Shown here in pieces: positions 15,375 to 24,392 of a stretch of 40,857 nucleotides of DNA (the stretch's first letter is position 1; every line of letters begins with the position of its first letter). This DNA comes from Prochlorococcus sp. AG-402-M23 (lineage in GTDB: Bacteria > Cyanobacteriota > Cyanobacteriia > PCC-6307 > Cyanobiaceae). The notes under the pieces are model-generated. The model was not told the DNA's origin, did no database searches, and worked only from the letters and a program-made list of their open reading frames with translations. The position numbers and the translations under genes were made by a program. The stretch spans positions 1 through 40,857 of the forward strand of contig QCIR01000011.1 in assembly GCA_003216575.1 (NCBI GenBank). Reading direction: 5' to 3'.

Positions 15375-16952
15375 CTATAGCTGACATAGAGGAATTAAAT
15401 TAGACTCAGAAAGATTAGATCTGCTTGCCGCATTTTTTTGATTCTTTTGATTGACTTTGATGTCACATGGTTGGATGTTATCAATACCAGTTTGTCTACT
15501 TAAATCAGCTAATAGAGTGTTGTAACTAGTGACAGAAATAATATACCTAACTTCCGAATCAGTTAGATCTCTTTGGTTATTTACTACTTCTCGTTGTGTA
15601 GTAATACCTGATTTATATCTGAGCTTTGCAAGTCTCAAAGATTCTCTAGCGGATAAAACTTCTGTATAAGCAGCCGAAATATTCAGTTTAGCTGATTCTA
15701 ATTTGAAGAATATTTCTTCTACTTCTCTTCTTATTTGAGATCTCCTTACAGCAAAATCAAGCTTCGCTTCTTGCGCTTTACTTTTATTGTAGTTATATAA
15801 AGATTTTGAATTGCCTCCATCAAAAATAAACCAAGTGGCATTCAAGCCGATTGTATTAGAAAAACTAGAAGATTTATTATCAGTGTTTGGGGAGTTCTTA
15901 TTTAATTCACCTTGAGCAAAAGTAGAGGTGGTCGTGTTTACTATGCTTAATTTTGGTTGCCCAGCGGCAAGGGCAGCATTAGCATTACTATTATTAATTG
16001 ATATATCTAACAGGATACTATTAAGTTCTTCTCTTGAATTATAAGCTGCAATAATACTATCTTCTAATGATAAATCCCAAACACCTATTATTTTAGTTTT
16101 TGAATCTATTAATGGTGTTACATCTTCGGGAAAATTAAGTATTTCGGCAAGAGATCTTTGACCAATTTTTTGATCTCCTAATTTAATATTTAATAACTGT
16201 TGATCTCTCGCTAATTGAGTTTTTGCTTCTAGAACCTCTAATTTTGTACCTATACCCGAATCAAACCTAATTTCTGCATCTCTCAGTCCAAGAGTTGATG
16301 ACTCAATTGATTTATTTGCTACTTTTATTTCTTCATTGGCTTTTTGTAAATTGAAGAAGCGTTTTTTTGCCTCTTGTTTTAAATCGCGTAAAATTATGGA
16401 ATATGAATTTTTCGCTTTTTCAAAGCTATCTCTAGCTGAGGATATTTCAGGAACTCTTGCAGGATTAATTAAATCCCATTGAATTTGAGCACTGATAGAA
16501 GAGCTCCATTGCTTGCTCGATGTATCTTTTATTATGCTTGACTCATTGTAAATATTAGATTCAAAATATTGAGGCATACCATTCGCTGTTAGATTTAATG
16601 TTGGATACCAGGCAGATAATGAACTTTTTAAGATTGATTTAGCTTGGTTTATTCTTTCTAAGTAAATTTTGATTCTGCGATTGTTATTTATTAGTATATT
16701 TTCTATTTGATCCAAGCTCACGTTTTTAAAACTTTTTACCAATACTTCTCTGGATCTAGTCGGTAGAGAAAGATCTTCAGGGGCATTTAATTCATATAAA
16801 ATACCTTGTTTTTTGTGAATTTGATTATTATGTGATTCTCGTAATATCCTTGAGTTGGAAGTGATTTTTTGAGAACTTGTCGCCCACAAAGGATTTAAAC
16901 CAGATATAAATAACCCTGCAACAATTAGGAATTTTCTCTTCACTCTCCTCAT
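15375..16952 (-). CDS. TolC-family outer-membrane efflux protein
   Basis: 525 residues. A basic then hydrophobic N-terminus (KRKFLIVAGLFISGLNPLWA) is a clear signal peptide. Two OEP repeats follow: the first contains LTANGMPQYF and LRDAEIRFDSGIGTKLEVLEAKTQ, the second SLRLAKLRYKSGITTQREVVNNQ, the usual paired TolC helices. It should form a trimeric outer-membrane channel used by type I or RND export systems. No inner-membrane partner is adjacent, so its cargo is unknown. A C-terminal tail with Asn and Ser follows the second repeat. It sits between the radical-SAM gene (37 bases upstream) and the phosphatase. Confidence 0.88.
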   Translation of the reverse strand: MRRVKRKFLIVAGLFISGLNPLWATSSQKITSNSRILRESHNNQIHKKQGILYELNAPEDLSLPTRSREVLVKSFKNVSLDQIENILINNNRRIKIYLERINQAKSILKSSLSAWYPTLNLTANGMPQYFESNIYNESSIIKDTSSKQWSSSISAQIQWDLINPARVPEISSARDSFEKAKNSYSIILRDLKQEAKKRFFNLQKANEEIKVANKSIESSTLGLRDAEIRFDSGIGTKLEVLEAKTQLARDQQLLNIKLGDQKIGQRSLAEILNFPEDVTPLIDSKTKIIGVWDLSLEDSIIAAYNSREELNSILLDISINNSNANAALAAGQPKLSIVNTTTSTFAQGELNKNSPNTDNKSSSFSNTIGLNATWFIFDGGNSKSLYNYNKSKAQEAKLDFAVRRSQIRREVEEIFFKLESAKLNISAAYTEVLSARESLRLAKLRYKSGITTQREVVNNQRDLTDSEVRYIISVTSYNTLLADLSRQTGIDNIQPCDIKVNQKNQKNAASRSNLSESNLIPLCQL

Positions 16953-16989
16953 AGTTATAGGAAAAACTGAGATGGATTTAGCAAAGCAA

Positions 16990-18339
16990 TTATGCTTTAC
17001 CTAGTGCTTTGTTCACAATGTCTTGCGCATCATGGACAATTCTTATATACACATTAAGTGACGAAGAGAGCTCTTGAAGAGTCATGTCATCAAGAAAGAT
17101 TTTTTCACCTTGCCTTAGCATGACCGAGGGTAGAAGTAACTCATCGCCTAATTCTTTTCCTTGCAGTCCTTCTATCAAGTCTTGACCTGTGAGAAGGCCT
17201 GTCACTATTTGTTCTTGACCCCAGTAAGGACTAGGAATCCCATAGATATCCAGTTTGAAATTATTTATTTTATTTAGTCTTTTGCAAGGCTTCTGTAATT
17301 CATTTTCAACAAGTTTGCCAACAACCCAGCTACAGTTCCTCTTTTTATCAATTTTGAGAGGCAGGTTTGTTGTCGCTTCATCCATCGCTTTAAGAAAACT
17401 GCGAATACTTCCTACCCCATTTTCTTTTTGAGGCAAATCTTCATAAGAATTTAGCGACGGTAATGGCTTCTTTGCTATTAAATACCATTCGTCAGATAAC
17501 CAGGCAAAACGGGAACCCGTTGATTTATAAAATATTCTCTGCATTGGCTCAACTTGATTGATGACTTTTGCCGCACAATCAGAATCCACCGGTATTAAAC
17601 CATCATCACTGGGGCGAAACCTTGTTAACCCCACTGGAACTATTGCTGCTGAAAGGACTACGGGGAATTCTCCTTGCGCAAAACTATATAGATCATTAAT
17701 TGTTCTTTCTAAAGCTTTCCCATCATTGATTTCAGGGCAAACAACAATTTGAGCATGAATTTGTATTCTTTTTTCTGCAAACCAAGCTAACTGATCTAAA
17801 AGGTCAATAGCTTTAGGATTCCTTAGTAATTTCGACCTTAAAGAAGGTTCTGTTGCATGAACTGATACGAATAAAGGAGTGAGCCTTTGTTGATCAATTC
17901 TTAACCAGTCTTGTTCGGAGAGATTTGTAAGTGTTAAGTAAGAACCATATAAAAAACTTAGTCTGTAGTCGTCATCTTTTAGATATAAGCTTTTTCTTTT
18001 TCCTGGAGGTTGTTGGTCAATAAAACAAAATGGACATTGATTATTGCATTGTTTTAATCCATCAAATAAAGCTTCAGTAAAAGCAAGTCCTAATTCATCG
18101 TCATAATCTTTCTCAACGTCAATTGTATGTTTTTTCCCTTTTTCATCTAATATTATTAATTGAATATTTTCTTCAGCTATAAGAAATTTGTAATCAATAA
18201 GATCTCTTGGTTGTACACCATTAATACTAATTAATTGATCTCCAATTTCAAATCCAAGCTCCTCGCCTATGGAACCTTCTTGGATAGAGGCAACAACAGC
18301 AGGTTTTATCTTTTTTTTATCTATTTTAACTGTGTTCAT
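16990..18339 (-). CDS. PDZ/DUF512 radical-SAM-like Fe-S protein (TIGR03279 type)
   Basis: 449 residues. An N-terminal PDZ-like segment (EGSIGEELGFEIGDQLISIN, about 21-40) precedes a CxxxCxxC cluster at C98, C102 and C105 (CNNQCPFC), the radical-SAM spacing. The DUF512 region follows (GIPSPYWGQEQIVTGLLTGQD). Cyanobacteria keep this protein widely but its reaction is unknown; I recall it as the TIGR03279 'cyano_FeS' group. ATG start at 18339. It is first in a minus-strand series with the TolC-like gene. Confidence 0.85.
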   Translation of the reverse strand: MNTVKIDKKKIKPAVVASIQEGSIGEELGFEIGDQLISINGVQPRDLIDYKFLIAEENIQLIILDEKGKKHTIDVEKDYDDELGLAFTEALFDGLKQCNNQCPFCFIDQQPPGKRKSLYLKDDDYRLSFLYGSYLTLTNLSEQDWLRIDQQRLTPLFVSVHATEPSLRSKLLRNPKAIDLLDQLAWFAEKRIQIHAQIVVCPEINDGKALERTINDLYSFAQGEFPVVLSAAIVPVGLTRFRPSDDGLIPVDSDCAAKVINQVEPMQRIFYKSTGSRFAWLSDEWYLIAKKPLPSLNSYEDLPQKENGVGSIRSFLKAMDEATTNLPLKIDKKRNCSWVVGKLVENELQKPCKRLNKINNFKLDIYGIPSPYWGQEQIVTGLLTGQDLIEGLQGKELGDELLLPSVMLRQGEKIFLDDMTLQELSSSLNVYIRIVHDAQDIVNKALGKA

Positions 18340-18727
18340 TTATGCTCCTAAAAAAGAAAATAAATCTTCTATATTTTTCGGGTGGTTAAAAAATTGAATT
18401 GATCTTGGAGAATCATTTATTTTTTCAATATAAGTAAATTTTCAACAAAAAGTACTTAAGAAGCTTTTTTGAATCATCTCTTTTTCTAAGGATTTAAAAA
18501 CTGGGCCTTTAAAAGCTTTGTAATCATTGTAATTTAAGGGCTTTTAAGAATTTTTTTTTAACTTTGTTATTTGTATTCTGAAGACTGTTTGGTTTGGGTA
18601 TCGACTTGAATGTAAATTCATAGAAGGTTGAGCTGAAAACCAACTCAGTTTATTAATTCTGATTTACTCAAACAATCCCACCAAGCCCATAAATCAAGAA
18701 ACGTCCTATCTTTCAAAGCCAAGGACA
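18340..18727. other. 388-base stretch without a recognised gene
   Basis: The stretch lies between the divergent radical-SAM and DUF3120-like genes. It is AT-rich with T runs near 18549-18557. I found only frames of 25 codons or fewer on either strand, none with a membrane segment or ribosome-binding site. It must hold the promoters for both flanking genes; a small RNA is possible but no known motif was seen. Confidence 0.5.
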
Positions 18728-19387
18728 TTGCAATTTTGGGCTAGCACAATGGTTGTCCTGCCTGTTTTTGTTCAGGCTCCATGGGTTCATGCGTTTCCTT
18801 TTTCAGCTTTTTTATTTAGTTTCATAATATTTTTTCTTGGATTTTATTTACTTAAATTTTGTAGTGATAGATGGTCCTCTGTTGGTTCGCTATTGGTTGG
18901 CGTTAGTTGGAGTTGGTTAGGAGGATGTCTTTTTTGGGGATGGTTAAGAGCTCATCCTGTGTGGCATTTACCTGTTGAGTCAATAGCTTTGCCAATAGCA
19001 TTAAGCCTTTTAAAAACTCGTTGGAAAATTGGAGCTAGTTTCTATTTGGCATCTTTATTAGGAACTGCATTTACTGACGTAATGATTGTTTTAACAGGTG
19101 TTATGAAGGCTTGGCCTGAAGTTGTTGATGCGCCTTTTTCGGAAGCCTCCAAAATGTTGAGTTTCACTGCGGAACAATTATTGGAACCTTTTTCTTTATT
19201 ATCAATTTTAATTGCTGCACTTTTAATAATTTTTATAGCAAATTGGATGAATCAAAATTCAAAAAGGGAACCTTTATCTTCTGATGCTTGGCTTGTATCA
19301 AGTTCAGCTTTGACAACAACCTTATGGGTTGATGGCTTATTTTTTGCGACTACATTGATTCAACCTCAATTAAGTGGATTGATCTGA
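18728..19387 (+). CDS. DUF3120-like integral membrane protein
   Basis: 219 residues with about six hydrophobic helices. The core SWSWLGGCLFWGWLRAHPVWHLPVE and LGTAFTDVMIVLTGVMKAWPEV is a pattern I associate with cyanobacterial DUF3120 proteins. The function is unknown. The TTG at 18728 is taken as start because AAGGA lies a few bases before it. nadB follows 13 bases later on the same strand, so the two are probably co-transcribed. Confidence 0.7.
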   Translation: MQFWASTMVVLPVFVQAPWVHAFPFSAFLFSFIIFFLGFYLLKFCSDRWSSVGSLLVGVSWSWLGGCLFWGWLRAHPVWHLPVESIALPIALSLLKTRWKIGASFYLASLLGTAFTDVMIVLTGVMKAWPEVVDAPFSEASKMLSFTAEQLLEPFSLLSILIAALLIIFIANWMNQNSKREPLSSDAWLVSSSALTTTLWVDGLFFATTLIQPQLSGLI

Positions 19388-19400
19388 AAAATAATATTTT

Positions 19401-21101
19401 ATGGACTTAAACACTGGATTTAAAAAAAATGATATTTACTCAACTAATTGGGATGTAATTGTTATTGGCGCAGGAGCTGCAGGCTTAATGTCTTCTCTTG
19501 AATTGCCATCAAATCTCAAAATTTTACTGTTAAATCGCAATACTAGTAAGCGTTCTTCCAGTAGATGGGCACAAGGAGGAATGGCTGCTGTTACGCGGAT
19601 CGAAGATAGCGAGGATATTCATGCTCTGGATACCATTAAAGCAGGGGCTGGTCTTTGTGATCCTGAAGCAGTTCAAATGTTTGTTGAGAGTGCTCCGAGA
19701 TTAGTCGATAGACTTTTGAAAATAGGCATGGAATTTGATAGAGCCTCTGGAAAATTATCTACAACTCTTGAGGCTGCTCATACTCATAGAAGAGTACTCC
19801 ATGTCAAAGATAGAACTGGAAAAGCATTGGTTGATGTTCTTAATGAGCAAGTTGAACAAAGAGAAAATGTTTTGCATCAAAGAGGAATAAGAGTTACCCA
19901 GATTTGGGTTGAAAGAGGCAGATGTTCCGGGGTACAAGTTTTAGATGGACCAGCTTTAAGATGGATCAAATCTAAGGCAGTTGTTTTAGCTACTGGAGGT
20001 GGTGGCCATTTATTTGCTAATACAACAAATCCAACTCAAGCCGCAGGTGAGGGAATTGCTTTGGCGTGGAGGGCTGGAGCTCTAATAGAAGACCTTGAAT
20101 TTTTTCAGTTTCATCCGACTGCTTTGAAATTGGATGATGCACCCTCGTTTTTGATTTCTGAAGCTTTAAGAGGGGAGGGTGCAGTTTTAGTAGATTCTTT
20201 GGGTGAAAGCCCTGTCGACCATCTTGAAGGGAAAGACCTTGCATCAAGGGATCAAGTCAGCAGGGCATTGTTTAAAGCTATGCAAAAGCAAAAAGTTGAT
20301 CACATTGGTCTTGATGTCAAAGCTATTGATGTTGAGGATATAGAAGAGCGCTTTCCGTCCATTTTTCAAAGGTGTAGAGAGCTTGGTTTAGAACCTTTAA
20401 AAGAACTAATTCCCGTTGCTCCATCTGCTCATTATTGGATGGGTGGTGTCGCTACAAACTTGAAGGCACAAACCAATATTGAAGGACTTTTTGCGATTGG
20501 TGAGGTGGCATGTACAGGACTGCATGGTGCCAATAGACTTGCAAGCAATTCATTAATGGAATGTTTGGTTTTTGCAAATCAAATGAGAAATATTGAATTA
20601 AATGATTTTGAAACTTCAGTTATATCAATATGCAATGCAAGTTTTAAGAAAGAGAACCTTCGCTTTTCTAGAAATGATGGAACTAAGTATTTAACTAAAG
20701 AAATAGAAAAACTTAGACAATTATGTTGGCGAGAAGTTGGAGTTGATAGATCGCAAAAAGGAATGTGTGCTGCTCTTGCAAAAGTTAAACGAGATCATGA
20801 AAATCTCTTAAACGAGCCTTTATTAAATTTAGTTTTTTCTCAATCAAAAGATGAAATTAATGGATTTGATGAAATTGCGAGGAGAGATCTTAACTTGCTT
20901 CTCGATTTAAGTAATCGACAAAAGTCGAGCGCGCTTATGTTGGAGGCTTGTTTATTTCGTAAAGAAAGTAGAGGAGGTCACTTTAGAGATGACTTTCCTA
21001 CTGCACTTCCTTTTTGGCAATGTCATACCCGTCAAGTAAAAGGAAAGGATATTCATACTAGACCGGTTAGCAAGAATACTGTTCTGTCTAAAAACCTTTA
21101 G
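19401..21101 (+). CDS. nadB: L-aspartate oxidase
   Basis: 566 residues, usual length. The FAD-binding GAGAAG is at 23-28, followed by SSRWAQGGMAAV, HTHRRVLHVKDRTG, EFFQFHPTALKL, PSAHYWMGGVATN and GLHGANRLASNSLMECLVF, all conserved in NadB and its fumarate-reductase relatives. It oxidises L-aspartate to iminoaspartate, the first step of de novo NAD synthesis. The C-terminal helical domain ends with RKESRGGHFRDDFP. ATG start, 13 bases after the membrane-protein gene. Its last 14 bases overlap the 3' end of the opposite-strand VKOR gene. Confidence 0.95.
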   Translation: MDLNTGFKKNDIYSTNWDVIVIGAGAAGLMSSLELPSNLKILLLNRNTSKRSSSRWAQGGMAAVTRIEDSEDIHALDTIKAGAGLCDPEAVQMFVESAPRLVDRLLKIGMEFDRASGKLSTTLEAAHTHRRVLHVKDRTGKALVDVLNEQVEQRENVLHQRGIRVTQIWVERGRCSGVQVLDGPALRWIKSKAVVLATGGGGHLFANTTNPTQAAGEGIALAWRAGALIEDLEFFQFHPTALKLDDAPSFLISEALRGEGAVLVDSLGESPVDHLEGKDLASRDQVSRALFKAMQKQKVDHIGLDVKAIDVEDIEERFPSIFQRCRELGLEPLKELIPVAPSAHYWMGGVATNLKAQTNIEGLFAIGEVACTGLHGANRLASNSLMECLVFANQMRNIELNDFETSVISICNASFKKENLRFSRNDGTKYLTKEIEKLRQLCWREVGVDRSQKGMCAALAKVKRDHENLLNEPLLNLVFSQSKDEINGFDEIARRDLNLLLDLSNRQKSSALMLEACLFRKESRGGHFRDDFPTALPFWQCHTRQVKGKDIHTRPVSKNTVLSKNL

Positions 21102-22029
21102 TGTTCTTGTAATTACTCAGTTCCGCTAATTCTTTTAGGCTTTTCACTCCTGAATCAATTGAGCCATTAATTTCCCAAGAAGGGAAACCTGTTATACCTT
21201 TAGCTTCGCAAAGTTCTTTTTGGTTATTAAAACCATCTTTTGCACATTCAACTAAATTTAATTTTTCTGAAGCTTCTTTCCCAAACATTTCTTTTTGATC
21301 ATGGCAATGTGGACACCAATACGCGTTATACATGACTGCTCCTTCTTTTGTGAGATGTTCAGCGAGTTTTATTTTTTCGGGAGAACTTATCGCGATTACC
21401 GCAGGTGGCATACCTTGGATATTATTTGAAACTTCCTTGGTTGAGGGATCAACTGATGATGACCAAATTAGTCCTGCTAAAAGAACTGCTACTGACACAA
21501 TAAAACCTCTAAAAAATAACTTGCCATAATCTTCCCATCCTCCTCCAAACACATTTAATAGTAGAAGTGAAACTGATATAAGACAAGAAAGAAGACAGAA
21601 AAAACAGAAAGCTTTAATTTTAAATATCATAATTGAGATTAAAATTAAGCTAAAAATAAAAGTCGATGTAGATATATAAAAAGATCCCCACCATGCAACT
21701 TTTGAGACACTATTTTTTTGGTTTGTTAGAACAGGTATTAACGGGAATATTGCCATCAACAAAATTAAAAAATAACTGATTAAACCTATTAAAGATAATG
21801 GAATAGAGTAATTATTTGTTTGAATCAAAGTACCCCAAGGGCTATTTAAAACTTGATCGCATCCCCCTAATCCACCTGGGCAGTTTAAATTTCCTATTAT
21901 TCCCCATTTGTTCAATGTTATTGATCCTGTATCAATAACTCCTACGGTTGATAATATAGCTATACCAACTCTTGCCCACTTCGAACCCAGATCTTGGCGT
22001 CGTCGACTTTTTAGTCTTGAAGATCCCAT
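21088..22029 (-). CDS. VKOR-thioredoxin fusion (LTO1-type disulphide-forming protein)
   Basis: 313 residues. The vitamin K epoxide reductase domain spans about 20-190 with four to five helices, the loop pair C50 and C57 (NCPGGLGGCD) and the catalytic CxxC at C142/C145 (CFFC). A thioredoxin-like domain follows from about 215 with CPHC at C239-C242 and a cis-Pro segment GITGFPSW. All redox cysteines are present. The fusion oxidises lumenal or periplasmic thiols and passes electrons to quinone; the plant homologue LTO1 supports photosystem II assembly. ATG start. It ends within the nadB 3' end. Confidence 0.92.
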   Translation of the reverse strand: MGSSRLKSRRRQDLGSKWARVGIAILSTVGVIDTGSITLNKWGIIGNLNCPGGLGGCDQVLNSPWGTLIQTNNYSIPLSLIGLISYFLILLMAIFPLIPVLTNQKNSVSKVAWWGSFYISTSTFIFSLILISIMIFKIKAFCFFCLLSCLISVSLLLLNVFGGGWEDYGKLFFRGFIVSVAVLLAGLIWSSSVDPSTKEVSNNIQGMPPAVIAISSPEKIKLAEHLTKEGAVMYNAYWCPHCHDQKEMFGKEASEKLNLVECAKDGFNNQKELCEAKGITGFPSWEINGSIDSGVKSLKELAELSNYKNTKGF

Positions 22030-22205
22030 GCAAGTGAATTATGAATAAATAAATTTATTTATTATTCTAAAGAATAATTCATTGAAAGGCTGAACGAGCT
22101 GAATCATTTTCAATGTTCTTTATATTTTAAAAACCATTTAAATATTTGAATGGATAATAAATATAAACCGCTTTAACTAATTTAGTACTAATAAGAGTTA
22201 TTTAT

Positions 22206-22298
22206 TCAGATTAATTTAATAGCTTTAAGTGCTTTTTGAATCAAGAATGCTGCAGAAAGGCCTGCGCCAACAAAAATTAAGTAAAATAGAATTCCCAT
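22206..22298 (-). CDS. petL: Cytochrome b6f subunit PetL (30-residue membrane protein)
   Basis: A 30-codon frame: ATG at 22298, TGA at 22206-22208. The product is one transmembrane helix (YLIFVGAGLSAAFLIQKAL) ending in KAIKLI. A single helix with a terminal (K/R)-x-(I/V)-(K/R)-L-I is what I recall of cyanobacterial PetL, subunit VI of the cytochrome b6f complex, which stabilises the dimer. The length (30-32 residues) also fits. It lies alone between the VKOR gene and the DUF4346-like gene, all on the minus strand. A different single-helix photosynthetic subunit is the main alternative. Confidence 0.7.
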   Translation of the reverse strand: MGILFYLIFVGAGLSAAFLIQKALKAIKLI

Positions 22299-22360
22299 TT
22301 GATTTAAATTTCTCAACTAATAATAGAACATGAGTGGTTTATCTTTTGAATTTATGAATT

Positions 22361-22762
22361 TTAATCTTGAATATATTGTTTCCCAGTTAGCAGGCATTGC
22401 TCTGCTCGTTGTAATTCACGACCAATGTATATGGCATGATCTAAACGACTGATAGGGAATGGGCCATGACCCTCGGAGATTTGAATACCTAATTGCTTGG
22501 CACTCTTTCCTCTGTATATATTGCTTGGTTGATTTCTACGTTTTGTTTTACAACCAATTGTTTCACCGGACTCAGGGTCAATAGCGTAACCTTTCTTATC
22601 AATATCATTTAAATAATGTTCAAGTATTAACTCATTAGTTGTTTGTTCAATTTTTATTAAGAAATAACCTTTTGGGTCAAGCTTTATTTGTCGTTTGGAT
22701 AATTTATCATCTAAAAGCTTTATTGAGTTAATTAAGTCTTCTTGAGGATCTAGATTTTTCAT
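22361..22762 (-). CDS. DUF4346-like conserved small protein
   Basis: 133 residues, soluble. The features are a DPKGYFLI strand, ETIGCKTKRRN in the middle, HGPFPISRLDHAIYIGRELQRAEQCL and the C-terminal GKQYIQD. The last two blocks match what I remember of DUF4346, a family found in cyanobacteria and archaea with no settled role. ATG start. A run of 15 A bases (on this strand) lies 44-58 bases upstream of the start. Confidence 0.6.
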   Translation of the reverse strand: MKNLDPQEDLINSIKLLDDKLSKRQIKLDPKGYFLIKIEQTTNELILEHYLNDIDKKGYAIDPESGETIGCKTKRRNQPSNIYRGKSAKQLGIQISEGHGPFPISRLDHAIYIGRELQRAEQCLLTGKQYIQD

Positions 22763-22805
22763 TTCTTTAATTTACAAATTAAAAGGAAGATACACAAGTC
22801 ATCTA

Positions 22806-22820
22806 TTTTTTTTTTTTTTT
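22806..22820. repeat. T15 homopolymer run
   Basis: Fifteen T bases in a row on the plus strand, between two minus-strand genes. Read from the minus strand it is A15, ahead of the DUF4346-like gene, where it could act like an upstream promoter element; it is not oriented as a terminator for those genes. Confidence 0.9.
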
Positions 22821-22849
22821 CATTAAATTTTAGCTTTTTCTTCAAAAAC

Positions 22850-23116
22850 TTATCCTGAAATAAAGCTTTTTAAGATTAAAAATATAAGTAGGTTTACAAA
22901 AATAAAAGATAAATAAACCACGCCTGGATTTTTTAGTCCGGCTGGTGCTGTTAGTTCATAGCCAAAAATAGTAATAACACTTTGAGTCCCTTTATCTTTA
23001 TAACTAAAAATCCCTTTAGCAAAGAAAGGTTTTTCGTCATTAGAATTAACTTTATCTTTCTCGGTGGAAAGTGATTTATCTGTCTCAGGAGAATCTAGTA
23101 AATTGTTGTCTGCCAT
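22850..23116 (-). CDS. Small membrane protein, conserved but uncharacterised
   Basis: 88 residues. The first 30 are acidic and polar. A segment FFAKGIFSYKDKGTQSVITIFGYELTAPAGLKNPG follows in two parts (about 31-65), then one transmembrane helix (VVYLSFIFVNLLIFLILKSF). No Hli ExxNGR motif is present, so it is not a standard high-light-inducible protein. The function is unknown. ATG start; 31 bases downstream of the GNAT-like gene on the same strand. Confidence 0.65.
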   Translation of the reverse strand: MADNNLLDSPETDKSLSTEKDKVNSNDEKPFFAKGIFSYKDKGTQSVITIFGYELTAPAGLKNPGVVYLSFIFVNLLIFLILKSFISG

Positions 23117-23147
23117 TTAGATTAAGACTGTAATTTGTCTGAAGTTA

Positions 23148-24392
23148 CTATGTATTTGATAGTTTTGGCTCTTCAAACTTAAAAGGTACTTCATTATTTG
23201 TAGCGTTTATTTGATCAAGCATTAACTTATTTGCTTTTGGTAGCCATTCTCTTATTAATGAGTCCATAGGTAAGTTGTACCATCTATGAAGACTTGCATT
23301 GGGTTTAGCAATAAAACCTCTTCGTTTTTTGTGACTCCCACCCGCTCCAGGATCAAAAAATTTTATTTTATTTTCTATTGCCCACTCAATCGGGGAGTAA
23401 TAACAAACTTCAAAATGTAAATTATCTATATTTTTTTCTGAACCCCAATATCTTCCCCAAAGCATATTTTCGTTTTTTACGCATAATGACATTCCTATTG
23501 TTTTATCAATTCCTTCTTCTTTTGCATCAAATAAAATAATATTTTCTTTTAGTTCTGTTGATGTAAGTTCATTGAAAAATGATTCAGTGAGGTATTTACT
23601 TCCCCATACTCCCCATCTTGAACAATGAAGCTCATAAAAATAATGCATTTTTTTTAAATTCATTACATTTATTTGAGAACCACTAAGAGGTTCAACTTTT
23701 ACCCCACATTTTTTTATGCTTTCTCTCTCTCTCTTAATATTTCTACGTTGATTGGAATTAAATTTTTTTAAGAAATCAGAAAAACTTTTTTCTTCATTTA
23801 ATTTCAATAAACTTTGTTGGTTGATCCACTTGGCGCAATTTAGAGATTCAGCTATTTTCATCCATTTAGGATCTACATATAAAAAATTACAACTGAGAAT
23901 ACCATTTTGTTTTGCAAAACTATCAATTTCAGAGATTAATATTTGTGTGAGATCTTTATTATTAACTCCCTCTGCAAAAAAAAAGCGATAACCCTCTATT
24001 GGACTTAATGGACTCATTCCTATTAGTTTTGGATAATATTGCAGTCCCATATCTTGAGCTAGTTGAACAAAGGCATTATCAAAAATAAATTCTCCATAAC
24101 TATGAGATTTAAGATAGAGTGGTGCACATGCAATTAAATCATTTTCACTCCACGCAGAGAGAAATAATGGTTGCCATCCATATTTTGAACTAACACTTTT
24201 TGATCTTTCTAATGCATTTAACCAATCCCATTTATAAAAAGGAGTGGAATTTTCTTTTGCGAAATTATTCCAAATAATTTTAGGAATTTCTTGTATTGAT
24301 CCATGCCATTTGATTTTGATATTGTTCATTTCTTTTATACTAAATCTATATTCAGGATAAATTATTTCTAAAATATCTGATAAGTAATTCAT
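23148..24392 (-). CDS. GNAT-fold, DUF482-like acyltransferase (FemAB-like)
   Basis: 414 residues. The N-terminal part (SIQEIPKIIWNNF, PFYKWDWLNALERS) and the C-terminal LHFEVCYYSPIEWAIENKIKFFDPGAGGSHKKRRGF are characteristic of the COG3146/DUF482 family, which belongs to the acetyltransferase superfamily and is sometimes annotated as peptidoglycan-related. The substrate is unknown. The first ATG (24392) has AAAGG upstream and overlaps the preceding reductase gene by 41 bases; Met22 (24329), close to where family homology begins, is the alternative. Confidence 0.8.
   Translation of the reverse strand: MNYLSDILEIIYPEYRFSIKEMNNIKIKWHGSIQEIPKIIWNNFAKENSTPFYKWDWLNALERSKSVSSKYGWQPLFLSAWSENDLIACAPLYLKSHSYGEFIFDNAFVQLAQDMGLQYYPKLIGMSPLSPIEGYRFFFAEGVNNKDLTQILISEIDSFAKQNGILSCNFLYVDPKWMKIAESLNCAKWINQQSLLKLNEEKSFSDFLKKFNSNQRRNIKRERESIKKCGVKVEPLSGSQINVMNLKKMHYFYELHCSRWGVWGSKYLTESFFNELTSTELKENIILFDAKEEGIDKTIGMSLCVKNENMLWGRYWGSEKNIDNLHFEVCYYSPIEWAIENKIKFFDPGAGGSHKKRRGFIAKPNASLHRWYNLPMDSLIREWLPKANKLMLDQINATNNEVPFKFEEPKLSNT

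Noticed and set aside
22850-23116. Possible high-light-inducible protein next to petL.
   Set aside because: It has a single membrane helix but lacks the ExxNGRxAM motif.
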